Of a stretch of DNA of 64,000 bases, positions 51,923 through 61,815 are shown piece after piece. How positions within the stretch are numbered: the stretch's first letter is position 1; each line of letters begins with the position of its first letter. Source of the DNA: Aureimonas altamirensis (GTDB taxonomy: Bacteria > Pseudomonadota > Alphaproteobacteria > Rhizobiales > Rhizobiaceae); contig NZ_JAMQCO010000004.1 in the NCBI RefSeq assembly GCF_023702225.1, positions 304,384-368,383 on the forward strand, read 5' to 3'. A program made the position numbers and the translations under genes. The notes beneath the pieces are model-generated. The model searched no databases. It was given only the letters and a program-made list of their open reading frames with translations, and was not told the DNA's origin.

Positions 51923-53787
51923 CTTCGGAACTCCCATGGCCGAATGCCGTGCGCCTTGATCCGCGAAGCGAGCGTCGTCGGCTTTACCCCAAGCAGCAGC
52001 GCAGCGCCGCCGGGGCCGGATACCCGGCCGCCGGCCAGCGACAGGGCTTTTTCGATATCCGCCTTTTCGGCCGCGCGCCGCCCCGTTTCGGTGCGGGGCG
52101 CCTCGCCCGGCGCGCCGTTACGGCGCGCCACGGCCGGCGTCGGCCGCGCCTGCGGCAGGTCGAAATCCAGCCTGCCGTCGCGCGACAGGATCAGCGCGCG
52201 CTCCAGCACGTTCTGCAACTCGCGGATATTGCCGGGCCAGTCGTAGGCCTGCAGGCGCTCCATGTCGCCGGCGCGGATGCGCCGCTGCTGCGGGCTGCCC
52301 TTGCGTCCGGGACTTTCGAGAAAGTGCGTCACCAGCAAAGGAATGTCCTCCACCCTCTCCCGCAGGGGCACCAGGTGGATCGGAAAGACGTTCAGGCGGA
52401 AATACAGGTCTGAGCGGAAGCGCCCCGCCGCCACCTCCGCTTCCAGGTTACGGTTGGTGGCGGCGACGATGCGCACATCCACCTCGCGCGTCTTTTCCTC
52501 CCCGATACGCTCGTATTGCCCCTCCTGCAGAATGCGCAGGAGCTTGCCCTGCAACTCCGGCGGAATTTCCCCCACCTCGTCCAGGAACAGCGTACCGCCA
52601 TCCGCCAGCTCGAAACGCCCGGCGCGGTCTCGCAGGGCGCCGGTGAACGCACCCCTGGCATGGCCGAAGAATTCGGATTCGAACAGGTCGCGCGGGACGG
52701 CGGCGCAGTTGACGCGGATCAACGGCCTGTCCCCTCGCCCGCTCGCCTCGTGGATCGCGCGCGCCACCAGTTCCTTGCCGGTGCCGGATTCGCCCGTCAC
52801 CAGCACCGCCGCGTCCGACGGTGCGACGAGTTCTATGCGCTTGCGCAGCGCCTCGACCGGCGCGGAGCGGCCGACGATGCCCCGGTCGCGGAATTCGAGT
52901 CGGATTTCCTCCTGGAGATAGGCGTTCTCGAGCTCCAGCCTCTGCCGCAGGCGGTCGTTCTCGGCAAGGGCCGAACGCAGTTCCTCTTCTGCGCGTCGGC
53001 GTCGGGTGACGTCGCGGAACACGATGACGGCGCCCACCACCGCGCCCCGCTCGCGGATGGGCGTGGACGTGTATTCCACCGGAAAGGACGAACCGTCCCT
53101 GCGGAAGAACACTTCGTCGTCCACCGTGTGCACCGCCCCATCGCGGAAGGCCGCATAGATGGGACAATGCTCGGCGGGATAATGGCGGCCATCGGCATGG
53201 TGGTGGTGGACGCTTTCGTGCATGCCCTTTCCGACCAGATCCTCGGCACGCCAGCCCAGCAGCTTTTCGGCCGCCGGGTTGAGGAAGGTGGTCTTGCCTT
53301 CGGCATTGACCCCGTAGACGCCCTCGCCGGCGGCGCGCAAGATCAACTGATTCTGTTGCTCGATGTCCCTGAAGATGCGGTCGACGCGCTGCCATTCGGC
53401 GATGCCGGAATGCTGGAAGCGGTTTGCCGCGGTATCCGTCGCATGGCGCGCCTGTTCCGCGAGGTCGATGACCGTCAGCAGGATATGCGCCTTGCCGCTG
53501 CCATTCTCGATCCTGTCGCCACGATACTCCACCCGCAGTTCGCTGCCGGAGGCGTGGCGCGGCGTCAGGCCGCGCGTCCAGTAATAGCCGAGCGTCAGCA
53601 CCGCTTCGCAGAAGACGATCAGCGCCGGCAACTGGCCGGGATGCAAGGCGGAGAAGCCGGCATCCAGCAACTTGCCCTCCCCGGCCCCGAACAGAAGTTC
53701 CGCCGCACGGCTGATGCCGACGATCCTGTCTTCGGTGGGATCGACCTTTATGACGGCAAGGGACGGCGGCGGAGTGTGCAGTTGCAT
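51919..53787 (-). CDS. Sigma-54-dependent activator with PAS domains (NtrC-type AAA+, Fis HTH)
   Basis: 622 residues. An N-terminal PAS-like region (about 10-125), a second PAS domain (about 145-270; [20 protein letters not shown]), a coiled-coil linker, then the AAA+ domain with Walker A GESGTGKE, the sigma-54 contact loop GAFTGA, Walker [12 protein letters not shown] and the arginine-finger region [15 protein letters not shown], and a Fis-type helix-turn-helix near the end ([15 protein letters not shown]). No receiver domain, so the signal is sensed by the PAS domains. It faces the cyanate-type operon, which has a sigma-54 promoter. The start at 53787 is 13 bp below a strong palindrome, which suggests autoregulation. 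A longer start at 53859 would run through that palindrome. Confidence 0.9.
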   Translation of the reverse strand: MQLHTPPPSLAVIKVDPTEDRIVGISRAAELLFGAGEGKLLDAGFSALHPGQLPALIVFCEAVLTLGYYWTRGLTPRHASGSELRVEYRGDRIENGSGKAHILLTVIDLAEQARHATDTAANRFQHSGIAEWQRVDRIFRDIEQQNQLILRAAGEGVYGVNAEGKTTFLNPAAEKLLGWRAEDLVGKGMHESVHHHHADGRHYPAEHCPIYAAFRDGAVHTVDDEVFFRRDGSSFPVEYTSTPIRERGAVVGAVIVFRDVTRRRRAEEELRSALAENDRLRQRLELENAYLQEEIRLEFRDRGIVGRSAPVEALRKRIELVAPSDAAVLVTGESGTGKELVARAIHEASGRGDRPLIRVNCAAVPRDLFESEFFGHARGAFTGALRDRAGRFELADGGTLFLDEVGEIPPELQGKLLRILQEGQYERIGEEKTREVDVRIVAATNRNLEAEVAAGRFRSDLYFRLNVFPIHLVPLRERVEDIPLLVTHFLESPGRKGSPQQRRIRAGDMERLQAYDWPGNIRELQNVLERALILSRDGRLDFDLPQARPTPAVARRNGAPGEAPRTETGRRAAEKADIEKALSLAGGRVSGPGGAALLLGVKPTTLASRIKAHGIRPWEFRS

Positions 53788-53799
53788 GCACGCACGATA

Positions 53800-53834
53800 A
53801 CGAGATTTCGTAAGATTACGAAACGAAATCTCGT
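53800..53834. promoter_or_regulatory. Palindromic activator-binding site for the cyanate-type operon
   Basis: Two overlapping perfect inverted repeats: ACGAGATTTCGT (53800-53811) with ACGAAATCTCGT (53823-53834), and TTTCGTAA-GA-TTACGAAA (53806-53823). It lies about 65-100 bp before the -24 element, the usual distance for an enhancer of a sigma-54 activator, and just upstream of the activator gene. Confidence 0.75.
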
Positions 53835-53897
53835 GATTTCGCGTGATCCGACCTGGCAAGGCGCACGCCGCATGCGGGCAGGCAGGCCTATCGAAAT

Positions 53898-53913
53898 TGG
53901 CACGCGGATTGCA
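53898..53913 (+). promoter_or_regulatory. Sigma-54 (-24/-12) promoter
   Basis: TGGCACG (53898-53904), four bases, TTGCA (53909-53913): an exact match to the sigma-54 consensus TGGCACG-N4-TTGCW. It is 38 bp before the ATG of the binding-protein gene at 53952. Confidence 0.88.
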
Positions 53914-53951
53914 ACACCCCTGTCAGCGCGTCTCAGACAGGGGGTATCCCG

Positions 53952-55331
53952 ATGGCACTTTTCGACAATCCGTTCCGACCCGATACAAGTCTTGCTCGCT
54001 GTTCATGCGGCCGCCATGCCAGCGAGGCCGAGCATCGGATGGCGGTGCAACTGGAAGCGCGAGCGGTGGCGGATCGCGAGGAAGCCCGCACGACGCGCGT
54101 GGTGGAATCGGCCCTGATGCGCGCCCTCTTCCCGCAGGACCGTTCCCGCCGCGCCTTCCTGCGCGCCGTCGGCTCCGGCACTGCGGCGGCCGCGCTGGCG
54201 CAATTCCTGCCCGTCGGGATGATCGCCGATGCCTTCGCACAGGGCGCCGGGCCGCTGGAAAAGACCGACCTGAATGTCGGCTTCATCCCCATCACCTGCG
54301 CCACCCCGATCATCATGGCGCATCCGATGGGCTTCTACGAGCGGCAGGGCCTGAACGTGAACGTGGTGAAGACGGCAGGTTGGGCCGTCATCCGCGACAT
54401 GACGATGAATGGCGAATACGACGCCGCGCACATGCTGGCCCCCATGCCCATCGCCATCACCATGGGCGCCGGGGCCAACGCCATTCCCTATACGATGCCG
54501 GCGGTCGAGAACATCAACGGACAGGCCATCACCCTTGCGATGAAGCACCGGGAGCGGCGCGACCCGGCCGACTGGAAGGGCTTCCGCTTCGCCGTCCCGT
54601 TCGATTATTCGATGCACAACTACCTTCTGCGGTACTATCTCGCGGAGGCGGGCATCGACCCGGACGCGGATGTGTCTATCCGTGCCGTGCCGCCGCCGGA
54701 GATGGTCGCCAACCTGCGGGCCGACAATATCGACGGTTTCCTTGCGCCCGACCCGGTCAACCAGCGCGCCGTCTATGACGGCGTGGGCTTCATCCATATC
54801 CTGTCCAAGGAAATCTGGGACGGCCATCCGTGCTGCGGCTTCGCCGCCTCGCGCGCTTTCGTCGAGAATTCGCCCAACACCTATGCCGCCCTGCTACGCG
54901 CCATCATGGAGGCGACGGCCTACGCGACCGATGCCGCGCACCGCAGCGAGATCGCCGCCGCCATCGCACCGCAGCAATACCTGAACCAGCCGGAAACCGT
55001 CGTGAACCAGGTGCTGACGGGCACCTACGCCGATGGGCTCGGCAATGTCGTCCGCGACCCCGACCGCATCGATTTCGCGCCCTTCCCCTGGGAAAGCTTC
55101 GCCGTCTGGATCATGACCCAGATGAAGCGCTGGGGGCAGGTTTCGGGCGATGTCGATTATGCCGGCATAGCCGAACAGGTCTACCTCGCCACCGATGCCC
55201 GCCGCCTGATGCAGGAGGTGGGGCTGGAAGCGCCGGCCGAGAACTCGAAGAGCTTCTCCGTCATGGGCAAGACGTTCGACCCGGCCGACCCGGAGGGCTA
55301 CCTCGCCTCCTTCGACATCGGGCGGAGCTGA
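53952..55331 (+). CDS. ABC binding protein of the nitrate/cyanate (NrtA/CmpA/CynA) family
   Basis: 459 residues. A 60-residue N-terminal part with CSCGRHASEAEH (C17, C19, H22, H28) precedes a twin-arginine signal (QDRSRRAFLRAVGSG, about 62-76). The mature body has LNVGFIPITCATPIIMAHPMGFYERQGLNVNVVKTAGW in pieces and FDIGRS at the end. The family binds nitrate, bicarbonate or cyanate; the cyanase gene at the end of the operon favours cyanate. It is the first gene behind the sigma-54 promoter, so expression should follow nitrogen status or the PAS signal. Confidence 0.87.
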   Translation: MALFDNPFRPDTSLARCSCGRHASEAEHRMAVQLEARAVADREEARTTRVVESALMRALFPQDRSRRAFLRAVGSGTAAAALAQFLPVGMIADAFAQGAGPLEKTDLNVGFIPITCATPIIMAHPMGFYERQGLNVNVVKTAGWAVIRDMTMNGEYDAAHMLAPMPIAITMGAGANAIPYTMPAVENINGQAITLAMKHRERRDPADWKGFRFAVPFDYSMHNYLLRYYLAEAGIDPDADVSIRAVPPPEMVANLRADNIDGFLAPDPVNQRAVYDGVGFIHILSKEIWDGHPCCGFAASRAFVENSPNTYAALLRAIMEATAYATDAAHRSEIAAAIAPQQYLNQPETVVNQVLTGTYADGLGNVVRDPDRIDFAPFPWESFAVWIMTQMKRWGQVSGDVDYAGIAEQVYLATDARRLMQEVGLEAPAENSKSFSVMGKTFDPADPEGYLASFDIGRS

Positions 55332-55334
55332 ACG

Positions 55335-56177
55335 ATGACGGCTTCGCTTTCCTTGCGCGCCGGCATCCTGTCGCTCGCCATCCTCGCGGCAATCCTGATC
55401 GGCTGGCATGTCGCCGTATCGCAAGGGGGCACGGCGGCCGAGGGGCTCGATCCGGAATATGCCGCCCTGATGGGAGCGCAGGTCACGCAGGGCGCCTCGG
55501 CCATGCCGGGTCCGATGGACCTGGCGCGGACGCTCTGGGGACACCTGTCCGACCCGTTCTACGACCATGGGCCCAATTCGAAGGGCATCGGCCTTCAGTT
55601 GCTCTATTCCCTCGGCCGCGTGCTGCTGGGCTTCGGCCTGGCCTTCGTCGTGGCGGTGCCGCTGGGCTTCATGATCGGCATGTCGCCGTTGGTATCGAAG
55701 GCGCTGAACCCCTTCATCCAGATCCTGAAGCCGGTATCGCCGCTGGCCTGGATGCCGCTCGCCCTCTACACGATCAAGGACTCGGCCATCTCGGCCATCT
55801 TCGTGATCTTCATCTGCTCGATCTGGCCGATGCTGGTGAATACGGCCTTCGGCGTCGCCAATGTGCGGCGGGAATGGCTGAACGTCGCCCGCACGCTGGA
55901 GATCTCGCCCCTGCGGCGGGCCTTCACGGTCATCCTGCCGGCCGCCGCGCCGACCATCGTGACGGGCATGCGCATATCCATCGGCATCGCATGGCTCGTC
56001 ATCGTCGCGGCCGAGATGCTCGTTGGCGGCACCGGGATCGGCTACTTCGTCTGGAACGAGTGGAACAACCTGTCCATCGTCAACGTCATCGTCGCCATCC
56101 TGATGATCGGCGTGATCGGCATGATCCTCGACCAGATCCTGGCGGGCGCGGCGCGCCTCGTGACCTTTCCCGAGTAG
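55335..56177 (+). CDS. ABC permease, nitrate/cyanate (NrtB/CynB) type
   Basis: 280 residues with about six membrane segments; a first hydrophobic segment SLAILAAILIGWHVAV, a periplasmic loop, and the EAA-type loop NVARTLEISPLRRAFTVILPAAAPTIVTGMR in pieces (about 182-212). VAAEMLVGGTGIGYFVWNEWN near the end is typical of NrtB. Starts 3 bp after the binding-protein gene. Confidence 0.88.
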   Translation: MTASLSLRAGILSLAILAAILIGWHVAVSQGGTAAEGLDPEYAALMGAQVTQGASAMPGPMDLARTLWGHLSDPFYDHGPNSKGIGLQLLYSLGRVLLGFGLAFVVAVPLGFMIGMSPLVSKALNPFIQILKPVSPLAWMPLALYTIKDSAISAIFVIFICSIWPMLVNTAFGVANVRREWLNVARTLEISPLRRAFTVILPAAAPTIVTGMRISIGIAWLVIVAAEMLVGGTGIGYFVWNEWNNLSIVNVIVAILMIGVIGMILDQILAGAARLVTFPE

Positions 56178-56188
56178 GAGCGTCGACC

Positions 56189-57172
56189 ATGAGCAACATC
56201 CTGCCCATCGGGCGCAAGCGCCCGCCAACAGAAGGCAAGAGGACGGAAAAGCCCATGCCGTCGAAACGACTGATCTCCATCGAAGGCATCGCCAAGCGCT
56301 ACCCGCGCAAGGGCGAAGGCGACCTCACCATCTTCGAGGATCTGTGGCTGCCGATCGACCGGGGCGAATTCGTCTGCATCATCGGTCATTCCGGCTGCGG
56401 CAAGACGACCGTACTCAACATCCTGGCCGGGCTGGACCAGCCGTCGGAAGGCGTCGTCATCGTCGACGGAAAGGAGATTTCCGGGCCCTCCCTCGACCGG
56501 GCCGTGATCTTCCAGGGCCACGCGCTGCTGCCATGGATGAGCGTGCTCGGCAATGTCGCCTATGCCGTTTCCGCCCGCCACCCCGACTGGTCCGGGGCAA
56601 GGGTGCGCGAGCATGCCATGCGCTTCATCGAACTCGTCGGTCTCGGGCCGGCCGCCGGCCGCAAGCCGGCGGAGCTTTCCGGCGGGATGAAGCAGCGCGT
56701 CGGCATTGCCCGCGCCTTGTCCATCGAGCCGAAGACGCTGCTGATGGACGAGCCGTTCTCGGCGCTCGACGCGCTGACGCGGGGCACCCTGCAGGACGAG
56801 GTGCGCCGCATCTGCGTCTCGTCGGACCAGACGGTGATGATGATCACCCACGATGTGGACGAGGCCATCTACCTGGCCGACAAGATCGTGCTGATGACGA
56901 ACGGGCCCGGGGCGCATGTCGCCGAGATCGTGCGGAACACGCTCCCGCGGGACCGCATGCGCAACGACCTCCACAGGCTGCCCGGCTATTACGAGCTGCG
57001 CAATCACCTGATGGACTTCCTCGTGACCCGCTCGGCCACCTTCGCCCAGGAGTTGGCAGGCGGGCTGGAGTGGAACGGAAGGACGCCGCCGCTGGTCCAG
57101 CCCATCGGCGACGCCGTGCCCTCGGCGGTCATCGCCGCCGAGGCCGAGGACGGCGGTCGCGCCGCCTCCTGA
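56189..57172 (+). CDS. ABC ATPase, nitrate/cyanate (NrtD/CynD) type
   Basis: 327 residues. Walker A GHSGCGKTT, Q-loop VIFQGHALLPW, signature [14 protein letters not shown], Walker B LLMDEPFSALDA, switch His in MITHDVDEAI. N-terminal basic extension of about 25 residues and a C-terminal tail with FLVTRSATFAQELAGG. TAGGAG precedes the ATG at 56189. Confidence 0.9.
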   Translation: MSNILPIGRKRPPTEGKRTEKPMPSKRLISIEGIAKRYPRKGEGDLTIFEDLWLPIDRGEFVCIIGHSGCGKTTVLNILAGLDQPSEGVVIVDGKEISGPSLDRAVIFQGHALLPWMSVLGNVAYAVSARHPDWSGARVREHAMRFIELVGLGPAAGRKPAELSGGMKQRVGIARALSIEPKTLLMDEPFSALDALTRGTLQDEVRRICVSSDQTVMMITHDVDEAIYLADKIVLMTNGPGAHVAEIVRNTLPRDRMRNDLHRLPGYYELRNHLMDFLVTRSATFAQELAGGLEWNGRTPPLVQPIGDAVPSAVIAAEAEDGGRAAS

Positions 57173-57204
57173 ATACCCCCCGACCCATGCAAAGGACCCT
57201 ACCG

Positions 57205-57699
57205 ATGAAGCGTATCGAACTCGTCGAGAAGATCTTCGACGTGAAGCGTGAGAAGAACCTGACCTGGAAAGCCATCGCGGAAGAGATCGGCGGCTACTCC
57301 CAGCTCTACATCATGACGGCGTTGATGGGGCAGATGCGCCTGCCGGCCCCGCAGGCCGCCAAGGCGGCCGCGCTGTTCGGCCTGAGCGAGAACGAGCAGA
57401 AGATGCTGGGCGAGGTTCCGTATCGTGCCGAGCAGAGCCTCGTCCCGCCGACCGATCCGACCCTCTACCGCTTTCACGAGGCGATGATGGTCTTCGGCCC
57501 GACGATGAAGGAATATATCCATGAGGAGTTCGGCGACGGCATCATGTCGGCCATCGACTTCGACCTGCAGATGGAACGCGAGCCGAACGAGGCGGGCGAC
57601 CGGGTGCGCATCACCATGTCGGGCAAGTTCCTGCCCTACCGGTACCATCAGCCGGAAGAAGGCTGCCCGGCCCTCGGATACAGGCAGAAGGACGCCTGA
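57205..57699 (+). CDS. cynS: Cyanate hydratase (cyanase) CynS
   Basis: 164 residues. Catalytic triad by spacing with E. coli cyanase: R89 and E92 in LYRFHEAM and S115 in DGIMSAIDF. The N-terminal helical domain and C-terminal [12 protein letters not shown] are typical. It forms a decamer and converts cyanate plus bicarbonate to ammonia and CO2. Preceded by AAAGGA and placed as fourth gene behind the cyanate-type importer. Confidence 0.95.
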   Translation: MKRIELVEKIFDVKREKNLTWKAIAEEIGGYSQLYIMTALMGQMRLPAPQAAKAAALFGLSENEQKMLGEVPYRAEQSLVPPTDPTLYRFHEAMMVFGPTMKEYIHEEFGDGIMSAIDFDLQMEREPNEAGDRVRITMSGKFLPYRYHQPEEGCPALGYRQKDA

Positions 57700-57701
57700 C
57701 G

Positions 57702-58187
57702 ATGCGCTCGCAGGTCCCGGCCGAAGCGCGCCCGCCGCTTCCCCCCTTCGATGCCGGGACCGCGAGCATCAAGGCACGGCGGGCCGAAGATGCCTGGAAC
57801 GGACGCGATCCGGCCGCCGTGGCGATGGCCTACACGGCGGACTCCCGGTGGCGGAACCGGTCCGAGTTCCTGCAGGGGCGCGAGGCGATCGTCGCCTTCC
57901 TGAGCCGCAAATGGCAGCGGGAACTGGATTATCGCCTCATCAAGGAGGTCTGGGCCTTCCACGGCAATCGCATTGCGGCGCGTTTTGCCTACGAGTGGCA
58001 CGACGCGGACGGCCGGTGGTTCCGCAGCCATGGCAACGAGCAATGGCAATTCGATGCCGAAGGCCTGATGGAGCGCCGCGAGGCCTCCATCAACGACGTG
58101 CAGATATCGGAGCACGAGCGCCTGTTCCGCTGGGAGGGCGCCCGCCGCCCGGACGATCATCCGGGACTGTCCGACCTCGGCCTTTAA
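57702..58187 (+). CDS. DUF1348 (NTF2-like, SnoaL-type) protein
   Basis: 161 residues with the NTF2-like pattern of DUF1348: [36 protein letters not shown] in pieces, [31 protein letters not shown] in pieces, [20 protein letters not shown] in pieces. The fold gives a small-molecule pocket but the function is unknown. It starts 2 bp after cynS, so it belongs to the cyanate operon; its end overlaps the convergent phosphonate permease by 4 bp. Confidence 0.8.
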   Translation: MRSQVPAEARPPLPPFDAGTASIKARRAEDAWNGRDPAAVAMAYTADSRWRNRSEFLQGREAIVAFLSRKWQRELDYRLIKEVWAFHGNRIAARFAYEWHDADGRWFRSHGNEQWQFDAEGLMERREASINDVQISEHERLFRWEGARRPDDHPGLSDLGL

Positions 58188-58999
58188 AGGATCGCGTGAC
58201 GGACTTTGGCCGACACCCATTCCGATAGGAAGACGGTGGCGAGGATCAGGGCGAAGATCACCGACACCTGGCTCCAGGCCAGCATGTTGAGAGAGCTTTG
58301 CAATTGCATTCCGATGCCGCCGGCCCCGACAAGACCGAGGATGGCGGATTCGCGGATGTTGATGTCCCAGCGGAACACGGTCACACCCATGAAGGTGGGC
58401 AGCACCTGCGGCACCACCGCATAATCCAGAAGCTGCGCCGTACCGGCGCCGGTTGCGCGGACCGCCTCGACCTGGCCTTCGTCGATCTCCTCGATCGCCT
58501 CGTAGATCAGTTTGGATATGAAGCCGATGGAGCGGAGCGCGATGGCCAGGATGCCGGCGAGAAGCCCGGGCCCGAAGATGACGACCAGCACCAGCGCCCA
58601 GATCAGGGAGTTGATCGAGCGGGAGGCGACGATGACCAGCAACGCCAGGGGCCGCAGGAAGGCGGCGCTCGGCGTCGTGTTGGATGCGGCGAGAAACGCG
58701 ACCGGCACGGACAGCACCGAACCCAGAAGCGTCCCGAGCGTCGCGATGTTGATCGTATCCCACAAGGGGCCCATGAGCTGGCCGGCATAATCCCAGCGCG
58801 GCGGAAACGCCCGTGCGACCAGTTGCGCGCCCTGCGACGGCGCATCCAGGGCGAAGGCCCAGATCGTATTCCGGTTCATCACCTGCCAGCACCAGACGAA
58901 GAAGGCGGCGAGCGCCGCCCAGCAAAGCCATTGCAGCCATTCGGCGGCAGTGGTGCGCTTGCGCCAGACGGGCGCCGGGCGTGAAGGTCCGGTCATCAT
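58184..58999 (-). CDS. phnE: Phosphonate/phosphite-type ABC permease PhnE (second)
   Basis: 271 residues. After one N-terminal membrane segment (about 22-40) the PhnE domain follows with [26 protein letters not shown] in pieces, [38 protein letters not shown] in pieces and [10 protein letters not shown]. Its ATG at 58999 overlaps the stop of the first PhnE gene (ATGA). Confidence 0.9.
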   Translation of the reverse strand: MMTGPSRPAPVWRKRTTAAEWLQWLCWAALAAFFVWCWQVMNRNTIWAFALDAPSQGAQLVARAFPPRWDYAGQLMGPLWDTINIATLGTLLGSVLSVPVAFLAASNTTPSAAFLRPLALLVIVASRSINSLIWALVLVVIFGPGLLAGILAIALRSIGFISKLIYEAIEEIDEGQVEAVRATGAGTAQLLDYAVVPQVLPTFMGVTVFRWDINIRESAILGLVGAGGIGMQLQSSLNMLAWSQVSVIFALILATVFLSEWVSAKVRHAIL

Positions 59000-59805
59000 T
59001 GAACCCGCTTGCGGATGAAGGAAGACAGATATTCGGCCATCATCACGATGGCGATGATGATCAGAAGAATGGCGGCGGCCGTATCGTAGTCGTAGCGCTC
59101 CATTGCGGTGTTGAGCGTCGCGCCGACGCCGCCCGCGCCCACGATGCCGATGACGGCGGATTCGCGGAAGTTGATGTCGAAGCGGTAGAGCGACAGGCCG
59201 ACGACGCGCGGCATTACCTGTGGCTGCACGGCATAGTTGATCTCCTGCCGCCACGAGCTGCCCGTTGCGCGGATGGCCTCCACCTGCCGAGGATCGATTT
59301 CCTCGATATCTTCGGCCAGAAGCTTGGCCAGAAAACCGATCGTGGCGAAGGCCAGCGTCAGGAAACCGGCCAGCGGGCCGAATCCGACCATGGCCACGAA
59401 CAGGATGGCGATGATGATCTCCTGGAAGGCACGGCTGACGGCGATGATACCCCGGCATGCCCAGTAGACCGGAAGGGGCGCGATGTTGCGTGCGGCGCCG
59501 ATGCCGATGGGAACGGAAACCAGAATGCCGACGATGGTTGCGCAGAACGTCATCGTCAGGCTCTCGGCCAGCCCCTGGCTGATATCGCGCCAGCGCGAGG
59601 TGAAGTCGGGCGAGAGGAAGGCGGACACGAACCGCTGGCCGCGCTCCAGCCCCTCGGCTACCCGCGCCCAGTTCACATCGACGGACGCGAGGGCAAGCAC
59701 CAGATAGATGCCGATGCCGCCATAAACGATCAGGCGCGTCGCGCGCGCCTGGATGAACAGAGGCGGCCTTCGCCATGTCCGCGCATGGGCGGATGCGACG
59801 GTCAT
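58996..59805 (-). CDS. phnE: Phosphonate/phosphite-type ABC permease PhnE (first)
   Basis: 269 residues. Same family as the gene after it: [26 protein letters not shown] in pieces, [41 protein letters not shown] in pieces, [18 protein letters not shown]. Two different PhnE genes presumably form a heterodimeric channel. Overlaps phnC by 4 bp. Confidence 0.9.
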   Translation of the reverse strand: MTVASAHARTWRRPPLFIQARATRLIVYGGIGIYLVLALASVDVNWARVAEGLERGQRFVSAFLSPDFTSRWRDISQGLAESLTMTFCATIVGILVSVPIGIGAARNIAPLPVYWACRGIIAVSRAFQEIIIAILFVAMVGFGPLAGFLTLAFATIGFLAKLLAEDIEEIDPRQVEAIRATGSSWRQEINYAVQPQVMPRVVGLSLYRFDINFRESAVIGIVGAGGVGATLNTAMERYDYDTAAAILLIIIAIVMMAEYLSSFIRKRVQ

Positions 59806-60635
59806 GCCAGCGCCTCCTGCCGCCGAAGGGACGCGACGGCGAAGTCGGGCGCCGGACTTTCCGTCTCGTCTCCCTCTTCGCCGCGCAGCGCCTTCCAGTC
59901 TTCCTCCCCGTAGATCACCGTCAGGACGTCGTCGGTCAGCTCGTCCGGTGCGCCGTCGAAGACGACGACGCCGGCGCGGAGGCCGACGATCCTGTCGACG
60001 AAGGCGCGGGCCAGAAGCACATCGTGGATGTTCACGATGGCCGGCAGGCTACGCTCGGCGCATATGGCGCGGATGAGACGCATGATCTGCCGCGACGTCC
60101 GCGGATCGAGCGAGGCCGTCGGCTCGTCCACCAGAAGCAGTTCGGGCTCCTGCGCCAGCGCCCGCGCGATGCCGACACGCTGGCGCTGGCCGCCCGAGAG
60201 AGCGTCGGCGCGCTTGTCGACATGGTCGAGAAGACCGACGCGGTCGATGAGCGCGAAGGCGCGCTCGACGTCGTCGCCCGGAAAGCGGCGCAGAAACGAA
60301 CGCCAGAAGGGCACGTAGCCCAACCGGCCGGACAGGACGTTTTCCATGACCGTCAGCCGTTCCACCAGCGCATAGTCCTGGAAGATCATGCCGATGCGCC
60401 GGCGGGCGCGTCTGAGTTGGCGGCCGCCGAGCCGCGTCAGCTCCGTATCGCCCAGGTATATCCGCCCGGCCGTAGGCTCGACCAGCCGGTTGACGCAGCG
60501 GATCAACGTCGACTTTCCGGCCCCGGACGGGCCGATCAGGCCAACGACCTGCCCCCGGGAGACCGTCAGGGAGACCCCGCCGATGGCGAGGTCCCCCGTC
60601 CGGTAGCGCTTTTCCAGTGCCTCGATACGCAGCAT
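59802..60635 (-). CDS. phnC: Phosphonate/phosphite-type ABC ATPase PhnC
   Basis: 277 residues. Walker [11 protein letters not shown]-loop MIFQDYALV, signature [14 protein letters not shown], Walker [13 protein letters not shown], and [19 protein letters not shown] with the PhnC-type switch His. [16 protein letters not shown] is also typical of PhnC. Confidence 0.92.
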   Translation of the reverse strand: MLRIEALEKRYRTGDLAIGGVSLTVSRGQVVGLIGPSGAGKSTLIRCVNRLVEPTAGRIYLGDTELTRLGGRQLRRARRRIGMIFQDYALVERLTVMENVLSGRLGYVPFWRSFLRRFPGDDVERAFALIDRVGLLDHVDKRADALSGGQRQRVGIARALAQEPELLLVDEPTASLDPRTSRQIMRLIRAICAERSLPAIVNIHDVLLARAFVDRIVGLRAGVVVFDGAPDELTDDVLTVIYGEEDWKALRGEEGDETESPAPDFAVASLRRQEALA

Positions 60636-60650
60636 GGTCGGACCCGGAGC

Positions 60651-61610
60651 TCAGGAGCAGGTGTAGGAGACGTTCATCGCCGCGTCGATGTCGCGGATGA
60701 CGCTCCAATGCTCCTTGAAGGTAATGGGCATGAACTTCTCTTCGCCCTGCGGGCCGAACTCGGCCGCAAGGCCCGTTCCGGCCCAGTCGAACGAGAAGAA
60801 GGCATCGCGGATCTGCTCCTGCAGCTCGGGCTTCAGATTGTAGACGACGCCATAGCCCGTGGTGGGGAAGCTGTCGGACGTATAGATCGTGCGGAGCTGC
60901 TCTTCCTGCACGACGCCACGTTCGATCATCCGGCCCTTCACCGAATTGGCGATGGCGGCCGCATCGTAATCCTTGTTGGCGACGCCCAGGATGGAATTGT
61001 CGTGCGCGCCGGAGAATGCCGTCTGGAAATCGTCGCCTGCCGTCAGGTCGAACTGGCTGGCCAGGAGCGCCGAAGGCGCCTTGTAACCGGAGTTCGAGGT
61101 TTCGGAGGTGAAGGCGACCGTCTTGCCGGCAAGGTCGGCGACCTCTTCCACGCCCGAATCCGGATGCGTGATGATCTCCATCTCGTAGCCATAGGTTCCG
61201 TCCTCGGCCGCCATCATGGCGAAGGGCCGGAAGCCTGCGCAGGCGACCGCCAGCGGGTTGCCGCCGGTATTGACGCCGGCAATGTGCAGGCGGCCTGCGC
61301 GCATGGCCTCGAGCTGCGCCGCATTGGACTGGACCGGGAAGAACTGGACGCTCTTGCCCGTCTTTTCCTCAAGGTGCTTCAGGAAATCGTCCCAGACATC
61401 GACATAGATCGAGGGATCCTCCACCGGGGTATAGGCGAACACCAGGGTATCGGGGTCGACGAGCTGCGTCTCGTCGGTCGGGATATCGGCGATCATGTCG
61501 CCGTCGGCATCCGTGAAACGGCCGTCGAGTGCGAACTGGGCGAAGGCGCCCGTGGTGGACACCAGCGCGAGGGCGGCGCCTGCGGCAAGAGCGGTCAGAT
61601 AGGTTTTCAT
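60651..61610 (-). CDS. phnD: Phosphonate/phosphite-type binding protein PhnD
   Basis: 319 residues with signal peptide (MKTYLTALAAGAALALVSTTGAFA). PhnD features: LVFAYTPVEDPSIYVDVWDDFLKHLEEKTGK in pieces, VQSNAAQLEAMRAGRLHIAGVNTGG in pieces, GKTVAFTSETSNSGYKAPSALL in pieces. Ligands in the family are phosphonates, phosphite or hypophosphite. First gene of phnDCEE; no C-P lyase, PhnX/PhnW or PtxD gene follows, so breakdown must be encoded elsewhere. Confidence 0.9.
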   Translation of the reverse strand: MKTYLTALAAGAALALVSTTGAFAQFALDGRFTDADGDMIADIPTDETQLVDPDTLVFAYTPVEDPSIYVDVWDDFLKHLEEKTGKSVQFFPVQSNAAQLEAMRAGRLHIAGVNTGGNPLAVACAGFRPFAMMAAEDGTYGYEMEIITHPDSGVEEVADLAGKTVAFTSETSNSGYKAPSALLASQFDLTAGDDFQTAFSGAHDNSILGVANKDYDAAAIANSVKGRMIERGVVQEEQLRTIYTSDSFPTTGYGVVYNLKPELQEQIRDAFFSFDWAGTGLAAEFGPQGEEKFMPITFKEHWSVIRDIDAAMNVSYTCS

Positions 61611-61815
61611 GGCGATCCTGTGGAACTGTCCGGAAGGTGCGAGGGCCGCGTAAAACCAAGGGTGGATTACAGCCGCATGACAAACGCCCGCACGGCGGAC
61701 GCAATCGCGATCAACAGCCGATCACGCTGTCGTGTGGTTCGCTGCCAGGCGTTTTGACAAGCGCCGGCAATTGCGCCATGCCCTGCCCTGCCGGCAGCTA
61801 TCCGAGGTGCGTCCC

